From Enchytraeus crypticus (Eukaryota; Annelida; Clitellata; Enchytraeida; Enchytraeidae), in the NCBI GenBank assembly GCA_905160935.1, contig CAJHZI010000638.1, positions 94,752 to 158,751 of the forward strand: a stretch of 64,000 bases of DNA, written 5' to 3'. Under the pieces are notes generated by a model that ran no database searches, was not told the DNA's origin, and saw nothing but the letters and a program-made list of their open reading frames with translations. Of the stretch, positions 59,801-64,000 are shown one piece after another. The translations under genes and the position numbers were made by a program. Positions within the stretch are counted from its first letter, which is position 1; the number at the start of each line of letters is the position of its first letter.

Positions 59801-62800
59801 GGATGAGAAGTGACCTAGAATGGAATCCTGAAGTGGCCTGGTAGAAATGTATGAAGATATGAAAGCTGAGGGCGCAACATGCGATGTTTGTCTAATACCT
59901 AACCCACCTTTCTTAACTGGTAGAGTAGCCTGTGACCACTGAGTATCAGACAGGGCAATGTTAGACATCGTGGAAAGGCACTCTTTCAGTTTATTATCAA
60001 ATGCTATTAATGCTGGGTGATTGAAACAAGGAGATGATCTCAGTGTGTACAACATTTTAGAAATACTAAGAGAATATCGAAGTATTGTCAAAGCGTCATG
60101 TCTGGAGATCAATGGCAAACGACTTGAGGCCAGTTCAAGATCCACAATTTTTGTCGAAAGTGATTTGTCCATGGCAATTCCGAATGATAGAGGAGCTCCG
60201 AGAAGTGAACTCTCATCCTGGGGTATCATTTTGAATGATTGTAGTATTGGATGGCGTATTGTTTGAGGGCAGGGAGAAACTATTTCACATTTATTCAGGT
60301 TCAATTCTAGGCCAAGAACTTTCCCATTCTCCATAATATTGCAAATATCGTGGCTTAATGAATCCTCACTTCCTCCAAGGGTCACATCGTCTAAGTATGC
60401 AACTCTCAGAGGACAGATCAGAGATTTGAGCAGAGGATGAATAGTGAGGCTGAATAGAAGAGGTCCAAGAGGATCTCCCTGCTGAACACCAACCATAGAC
60501 TCAATGATGTGATCGTTGTATTTGAGGTGTGACGTTGCACTGTATGATGAGTAGCAAAATTTGTATATCTCTGGGATATATTTGTAGACTTCTTGAAGCA
60601 TCTGAAATCTATTTACATTGTTGAACGCATTCTTGAAGTCTAATTTAACTACACTGAATTTTTCCGGCAACGACGTGAGAAAACGTCTGACTGCATGCAC
60701 AGTTGCTTCGCAGCCCCCACTTACTCCAACACCCACCTGAATAGGCGAAAGGAATGATGCCACTTTAGATGAAACATGTGCATTTGCGCATTTAGCTGCG
60801 ATACGCCTCCAGGTGTATCCAATGGCAATAGGACGAACTCCACCATCTTTCTTACCTATAGCTATTAGGCGTCCACCAAACAGAAGTTTCCTAATAGGGT
60901 CCGGGCACTCACCGTTCAGCAGAGTGTTGGTGAAGGAGGCAAGAGCTGGGAGAAGAATGGGTCCGGATACCCGATCATTTATTAAGTCTAGAATATGTTG
61001 TGGTCTGATACCATCTGGACCGGCAGAAGAACCTGCTGGAAAACTACGAACAGCATTTAAAATACCATTCTCAGAGGCTTGAAATGATTGAGTAGTGAAA
61101 GGATCAGGCGCAGGCGGAAGAACCTCTGAAAGAATTGGATGCTTATCCTTCAGGTTTTGCAAAGTGTCCAGATTGTCTGCGGCAGGAGCATCATCTGAGC
61201 ATAGAAGTCTGACCGCAGCCCTCATGTTGCCGTCTTCTATTTTCGACCTGATTAGTGAATATAGCTTGTCAGAATTGCCAGGAGAACGATTAAACTTGTA
61301 CTTAGGGAGAGCAGTCTCTTTACGACAGTCAAAGAGTTCAGATCTTTTCTTTATTGCATTAGACAGATTCATGCGTTTCCCTGCACGCGGAGGTGCAATT
61401 AGAACATCCTTTCCAAAGTTAAATAAGTGGCTCCAGTCATTTATATCCCGTGGACAATTAGAAATTTTATTAAGAATATTAGCCAAAGATTTAGCACAAC
61501 TGGGTCTAGCAGCTTTAGGAACGTGTTTGATTGTGTTATATGGTAAAGTTGGGTGCAGCAACAAACTTGTAGCATTATGTAGAGGTGATGAAGGTTCCAG
61601 GATGGGCTCAGGCGGCGAAGCAGAAATGCGGGGAGAATGAGGATTTTTGTTAACGTCTTGAATGGGAAGCGACAGGATAGACTCTGGACGCGGAGGAAAA
61701 TGGGACCCCGGGCAACGGTTTGACATTGTACCGTGCACGCGGATTGCTCCTGTCTCTTTGCAGATTTGATGTATAGAAAAGCACACACTGCAAGCTCCAG
61801 AAGTTCTGTGTTTGACTGCAGGTAATGAATCAGGAGAAACAGAACTACAGACTTGAAAGCTTGATACCTTGTTGCGACGGACTGAAGCTGTTCCTTGTGA
61901 AAGACAATTGACGTTAGAAACAGGCTCGATGTATAACTTGGAATTAGCCTGTATGAGATATAGCTTGCTTGTATTCGTCTCATTATTCCTGGAGGTAGGC
62001 CACCTATACTCCAAGCAGTCTGGACACAGATATAAGTCACAGAGTGAGAACTTTACAGAACTGTCGTTACGTGCTTGAGGACATGGCTCAAATGGACGAC
62101 CAGCACAATTAGGCATGATATCCAAATAATCTTACGAATGTTTCTACCTATAAATTTAAGGGTAGATTATAGCACAGTGATTATCCAGCATATAATAAGT
62201 AACCATCGCAAAATTTCTAAGTAGAACAACTCGATACTTGGCGCAGTCACTCAAAATAGTTAGAGGCACGAAATTTTATGAATATGGATATAATAGTTAA
62301 TGTATATCCAAAGTGAACGTTATTTTTGTAAATACATGGCTTTATTTTACTGCTTATGGAACATTTTAAATAAATTGATAAATCAATTTACTACTCGTGT
62401 TGCATTTGGGTTGCTGCAGAATTGACCAACCTTGAACTGCACGCATAGTAAAAGGCGACGAAGCACCAAGATCCAAGCCAAAATCACAAAGGTTGTTCGG
62501 TTGGTTAGCGCCTCGGCTTCTGAAATTGCTACAAAGTTTCTAAGTTCTTACCCTAGTTAAACTGGAATTCAAGGGAAGATGATGATGATGATGAAAGGCA
62601 TTCACTAATTCCCCTGTTTTTGTAAATGGTCGACTAAAACTGTGATAGACTGTATTAATAACACTATTGATCAGTAAGCCTTGCGCTGATCCGTGTATGA
62701 CTCTTGTTAATAGAAGGAAAGTGTAAAAAATTGAATTGTCAATTCTGTATTTGTAATGAATGAATTTATAGGCTCAACTACTATTAGTGCATAATTTAAT

Positions 62801-63222
62801 GTATAGCTGAAAATTAACAGATCTATAGAAACAGTATTAATATAGGAATATGCTTAATTGCTAGATAGCATAATGGTTAAGTAAAAGTTTGTAGCTCAAA
62901 AGTAGTACTTAAGGGTACGAGCAGCTATAGAATCAAACTACTGCAGTAATGATTTTATACCCGTTGCCTTATCAAGAAACGACAGTATAAAATTTATTGA
63001 CAAGAGAAAGAAATATAGTGCTCAATTTCATCTGGGATCTATTGTCTGTTGATTTTCTGTAGCTCTATAGGACTGGCGAAGGCGGCGTTGGAGTCGATCA
63101 ATGGAGAGAACATGTATGGTGATCAGGGAGCCTCGTGGTCTGTTATATACGTCGACATTGATGCTCACAATCGCAACAGAACCATCTTCAATACCATACT
63201 GCCAAGGGAATCTAACTCTAAG
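53701..63222 (+). CDS. PHKB: Phosphorylase b kinase regulatory subunit beta, N-terminal six exons (runs off window)
   Basis: Joining 53701-53899, 54245-54386, 55062-55269, 56272-56331, 56718-56854 and 63063-63222 gives 302 residues in phase. The match to the vertebrate beta subunit is unmistakable: [75 protein letters not shown] and [16 protein letters not shown]. The beta subunit is a regulatory part of the (alpha beta gamma delta)4 kinase that activates glycogen phosphorylase. This region is the glucoamylase-like domain, about a quarter of the protein. The N-terminal 45 residues are divergent and include a basic RERRNS site of the kind used by PKA. The gene contains a non-LTR element in intron 5 and duplicated exon edges. 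The remaining exons lie past the right edge. Confidence 0.93.
54245..54386 (+). CDS. PHKB: PHKB coding exon 2
   Basis: Acceptor TATTCGTAG, donor GTAAGT. Encodes [19 protein letters not shown] and [17 protein letters not shown]. Confidence 0.95.
54727..54866 (-). repeat. tRNA-derived SINE (family A), antisense, full length
   Basis: On the minus strand: GAGCCAGTGGCAAAGTCGTT (A box), GGGGTTCAAATCCTGGGCTT (B box), CCCGTCACTGACATCGC, GAGTGAGGAAACTGATG and the end CTTTACCAGCTTTAATA. It lies in PHKB intron 2. Confidence 0.75.
55062..55269 (+). CDS. PHKB: PHKB coding exon 3
   Basis: Acceptor ATTGCCTAG after a (GATT)n tract, donor GTCTAG. Encodes [20 protein letters not shown] and EEFEHLQ. Confidence 0.95.
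55410..55626 (-). repeat. Dispersed repeat family C with (GA)n tail, antisense
   Basis: AGAGGTAATGGGAAACCACC, GTTGATCTAAGGAGTGCTC and GAACCTGCCCCACTTGGCA, then (GA)n at 55606-55626. It lies in PHKB intron 3. Confidence 0.7.
56120..56271 (+). repeat. Two decayed copies of the PHKB exon 4 edge and its acceptor
   Basis: ATTGATGCTGTAGCTATGTTA occurs at 56125 and 56199 upstream of the true exon start (ATCGATGCTGTGGCTCTG at 56272), spaced about 73-75 bp. The second copy is preceded by TTTTGTATGCAG, as is the real exon, so it is a complete decoy acceptor. The first lacks the acceptor AG. Confidence 0.8.
56272..56331 (+). CDS. PHKB: PHKB coding exon 4 (60 bp)
   Basis: Acceptor TTTGTATGCAG, donor GTATGC. 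Encodes [20 protein letters not shown]. Confidence 0.93.
56718..56854 (+). CDS. PHKB: PHKB coding exon 5
   Basis: Acceptor GTATATAG, donor GTTAGC. Encodes [20 protein letters not shown] and NNGCTELHA, with a split Ser codon. Confidence 0.95.
57005..57070 (+). pseudogene. Tiny LINE reverse transcriptase fragment in PHKB intron 5
   Basis: [16 protein letters not shown] at about 57021 is the common thumb motif of CR1/jockey reverse transcriptases (K-LGV-ID-LSF). It abuts the 3' end of the antisense non-LTR element and ends there, so that element probably landed in or beside an older LINE. Confidence 0.45.
57074..62116 (-). CDS. Non-LTR retrotransposon polyprotein with a long C-terminal extension
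   Basis: The 1,680-residue intact frame starts at the ATG at 62114-62116 ([14 protein letters not shown]); the three codons before it are in frame but begin at TTG. An N-terminal Cys-rich region (CDLYLCPDC) is zinc-finger-like. Reverse transcriptase spans about 330-700: [25 protein letters not shown] (about 490), [13 protein letters not shown] (about 545) and [10 protein letters not shown] (about 574). Near 876-893 a CxC-x9-H-x3-C cluster is followed by RPDG and WDVTV, as in the restriction-like endonuclease of R2/R4/NeSL-type elements. That usual end ([11 protein letters not shown]) is near residue 1050. The remaining 620 or so residues are not recognised; they are Ser/Pro/Gln-rich toward the end and carry basic clusters. 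Confidence 0.8.
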   Translation of the reverse strand: MPNCAGRPFEPCPQARNDSSVKFSLCDLYLCPDCLEYRWPTSRNNETNTSKLYLIQANSKLYIEPVSNVNCLSQGTASVRRNKVSSFQVCSSVSPDSLPAVKHRTSGACSVCFSIHQICKETGAIRVHGTMSNRCPGSHFPPRPESILSLPIQDVNKNPHSPRISASPPEPILEPSSPLHNATSLLLHPTLPYNTIKHVPKAARPSCAKSLANILNKISNCPRDINDWSHLFNFGKDVLIAPPRAGKRMNLSNAIKKRSELFDCRKETALPKYKFNRSPGNSDKLYSLIRSKIEDGNMRAAVRLLCSDDAPAADNLDTLQNLKDKHPILSEVLPPAPDPFTTQSFQASENGILNAVRSFPAGSSAGPDGIRPQHILDLINDRVSGPILLPALASFTNTLLNGECPDPIRKLLFGGRLIAIGKKDGGVRPIAIGYTWRRIAAKCANAHVSSKVASFLSPIQVGVGVSGGCEATVHAVRRFLTSLPEKFSVVKLDFKNAFNNVNRFQMLQEVYKYIPEIYKFCYSSYSATSHLKYNDHIIESMVGVQQGDPLGPLLFSLTIHPLLKSLICPLRVAYLDDVTLGGSEDSLSHDICNIMENGKVLGLELNLNKCEIVSPCPQTIRHPILQSFKMIPQDESSLLGAPLSFGIAMDKSLSTKIVDLELASSRLPLISRHDALTILRYSLSISKMLYTLRSSPCFNHPALIAFDNKLKECLSTMSNIALSDTQWSQATLPVKKGGLGIRQTSHVAPSAFISSYISTRPLQDSILGHFSSYHDVNFDLALSLWSERYNAVAPTGDKDKMQKFWDAAAIEKCFEQILNFQSDASDRARLLAVSSPRSSDWLHAFPISSCGLHLDDESVRVAIGFRLGARLCEPHTCPCGSIVDSRGIHSLSCKRSAGRASRHHNLNDIVWRALTKASIPSIKEPPGLFRSDGKRPDGLTLIPWQKGKCLAWDVTVSDTLANSYLHVTSSSAGGAAELAARRKLEKSKDLPSVYDFMPIAIETFGPTNEAASEFINILGRKISDITDDNRETSFLRQRISMALQRFNAVCFRGSFSHSDDPASEDNVNPTTSHGLPVSIATAAMTIILADAPDGTMPSDFDSISSSCLFNPLTAPLETSEPFNGAHPLLSSISNDASSYDLEVVGSNEKDRNDVVAYNTDSFNSAATVTKRSRRGSRRSVLDLTIVEAKAMCGEMDNSSSRQLRKRKPHPESNVNRIYETHDMRKQKPTKAMNFIVTDPKTNEGPEGKILENSSAEKSSFSAIKSSESSKILMYVHSFLLEYRNSVAISPLINLSYIPGISYVKDLYGFTGSTLDTPGKPLHCSASHNHQIANGVSWVAGLKKKKVEVLIGTAICPRSAEICVLGGKSQTNFKRRVLSPEVPKLFEPLNIDDIALPRCSTSSIGNMSLYKPSAIAYEVSYDVDLLMLTSRVLCSGSVSPVLNCSFASVQNFHHIALPSHHGRQTLHMKQKKKMQSWRPQIQRVLHFNLQKQQQHQSFDRQHIGFSVSSPGSSGSLPPTHSSTHKPLRGAGPQLSSLATASVDSPVRCPKFRGHQPQNPISSPAGLTPQVLLRPDTDTSQPPQDGYVQPTADLLSPFYVNHPFSLEINALIQPLGRAQSAPTRSDQQLFGLPLLHQQQPHAAGMRRERSSQLIGGEQFSMISELVKSETGGRSECRSADIT
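62130..62404. other. Probable 5' flank or leader of the antisense element
   Basis: AT-rich; no motif recognised and no target duplication identified for the element. Confidence 0.35.
62405..62595 (+). repeat. Dispersed repeat family B, sense copy
   Basis: GTAAAAGGCGACGAAGCACC, TTGGTTAGCGCCTCGGC, TTACCCTAGTTAAACTGG and the end AATTCAAGGGAAGATGATGA with GAT units. Confidence 0.7.
62596..63062. other. End of PHKB intron 5, nothing recognised
   Basis: T-rich intron sequence up to the exon 6 acceptor (GATTTTCTGTAG). Confidence 0.5.
63063..63222 (+). CDS. PHKB: PHKB coding exon 6
   Basis: Acceptor TTCTGTAG, donor GTTATT. Encodes [36 protein letters not shown] and ILPRESNSK. Confidence 0.93.
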
Positions 63223-63340
63223 GTTATTTGTGTAATATTAATATCATACTACCTGGAGAATCTAACTCTATGGTTATTTGTGAAATGTTAATATCATACT
63301 ATCTAGGGAATCTAACTCTAAGGTTACTTATTTAATATTA
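63195..63340 (+). repeat. 48-bp tandem copies of the exon 6 3' edge and donor
   Basis: GGGAATCTAACTCTAAGGTTA starts within exon 6 and recurs at about 48-bp spacing (GGAGAATCTAACTCTATGG, then AGGGAATCTAACTCTAAGG). The third copy keeps a donor-like AAGGTTACTT. A fourth, diverged copy (GGAGAATCTAATTAAAAG) is at 63517, beyond an inserted family D repeat. Confidence 0.8.
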
Positions 63341-63500
63341 ATAATAATACTAATAAAGGTTTAATGTCCATTTCCTCATCTAGGGATGATGTGAGAGATG
63401 TTCCAACAGCACACATCACTACAAATCAATTCACCCAGACCAATGTGCAAAAGAAATGTGCTGCGGCGAATGAAGGTCCTAAAACGAAAGCCTTAGTATA
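63340..63500 (+). repeat. Dispersed repeat family D
   Basis: ATAAAGGTTTAATGTCCATT, CATCTAGGGATGATGTGAGA, CAGCACACATCACTACAAAT and AAGGTCCTAAAACGAAAGCC, closely matching 46878-47030. Confidence 0.7.
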
Positions 63501-63764
63501 TTAATACCAAGTTACCCGGAGAATCTAATTAAAAGATTATTTGTGTAATATTAATTGTAATTGTAATTTAGTCTGTATGTATATCAAAGCCCTTTCTTTC
63601 CACCATAGATCTAAATTTTGACCTTCTTGATTTGGTTCTTGGACTTGCACTGTCCTGATCTTGCTTTCTTCTATAGTCTTTAAATACTCAGTCATCATCG
63701 TGTGGCGTTTTGGCACCTGTTTGTACAGAGTCTGCAGGAGACGTCCCTGACATTACCCTATGGC

Positions 63765-63930
63765 GAGGAACCTGATTTTTGAAAATTTTGTAGCTATTTC
63801 TGGAACCCAGGAGCTCACCAACTGAATGCCCTTTCTTATATTTGTTTGGCTCTTAGTGCTTTGTCGCCTTTTTCGTCATGTGCAGTCTACAGTAGGTCTA
63901 TTCGTCAGCAACCCGGACACAATACGGGTA
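63765..63930 (-). repeat. Dispersed repeat family B, antisense
   Basis: CTCACCAACTGAATGCCCTT, AGTGCTTTGTCGCC and GTGCAGTCTACAGTAGGTCT, then CAGCAACCCGGACACAATAC; mirrors 1110-1270. Confidence 0.65.
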
Positions 63931-63949
63931 TGATTATGAAATATGATCT

Positions 63950-64000
63950 AAGAGCTGGTAAAGCTAATGTTAGCGTCAATTTCCTCACTCGAAAGCGATG
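63950..64000 (-). repeat. tRNA-derived SINE (family A), antisense, cut by window end
   Basis: AGCTGGTAAAGCTAATGTTA and TTTCCTCACTCGAAAGCGAT match 54735-54782. Confidence 0.65.

Overview
This is a window from an invertebrate animal genome. The evidence is introns with canonical splice sites, SINEs, LINEs, microsatellite tails and minisatellites. I cannot name the species; the repeat style would fit a marine invertebrate. Three host genes can be built by hand from splice sites whose phases agree. (1) A two-membrane-span protein of about 850 residues with a long Ser-rich cytoplasmic tail (+ strand; exons at 8589-8734, 26807-26939 and 28346-30619). (2) A complete ELOVL-type fatty acid elongase (- strand; seven coding exons between 36389 and 42827; 316 residues). 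(3) The first six coding exons of the phosphorylase kinase beta subunit, PHKB (+ strand; 53701-63222, running off the window).

The centrepiece is a complete Polinton/Maverick (adintovirus-like) element at 12623-26726. It is 14,104 bp, has 486-bp terminal inverted repeats beginning AG and a 6-bp target duplication (GACAAC). It sits in the first intron of the two-span gene, inside an 18-bp minisatellite and only 80 bp before a splice acceptor. Its reading frames look intact. They are a SAP/AT-hook protein, a small membrane protein, a tail-fibre-like protein, a pX-like protein, an adenain-type protease, a packaging ATPase, a basic core-like protein, a penton-like minor capsid protein, a small virion protein, a major capsid protein, a phospholipase A2 protein, a chromodomain integrase, an OB-fold-like protein and a protein-primed-type DNA polymerase B. 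Most start codons directly follow a TATATAAAATG or TACTTANTAAAAATG motif. The integrase does not: it has no usable ATG, and its frame overlaps the end of the phospholipase gene at an in-phase A AAA AAC heptamer followed by a stem-loop. That is the layout of a -1 programmed ribosomal frameshift and is the strongest candidate here for something undescribed.

Region by region: 1-8.5 kb is repeats and a broken LINE. 8.5-30.9 kb is the two-span gene with the Polinton inside it. 30.9-36.4 kb has no recognised gene. 36.4-42.8 kb is the elongase, with several minisatellites in its introns. 43-48 kb is mostly empty apart from one possible transmembrane exon. 48.4-52.3 kb is a LINE with a Tc1/mariner element nested inside it. 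53.7-63.2 kb is PHKB, whose fifth intron holds an antisense non-LTR retrotransposon with a 1,680-residue open reading frame that has an unusual C-terminal extension of about 620 residues. At least four dispersed repeat families recur through the window: a tRNA-derived SINE, a (GAT)n-tailed family, a (GA)n-tailed family and an (ATT)n-tailed family. RTE-like LINE 3' ends recur as well.
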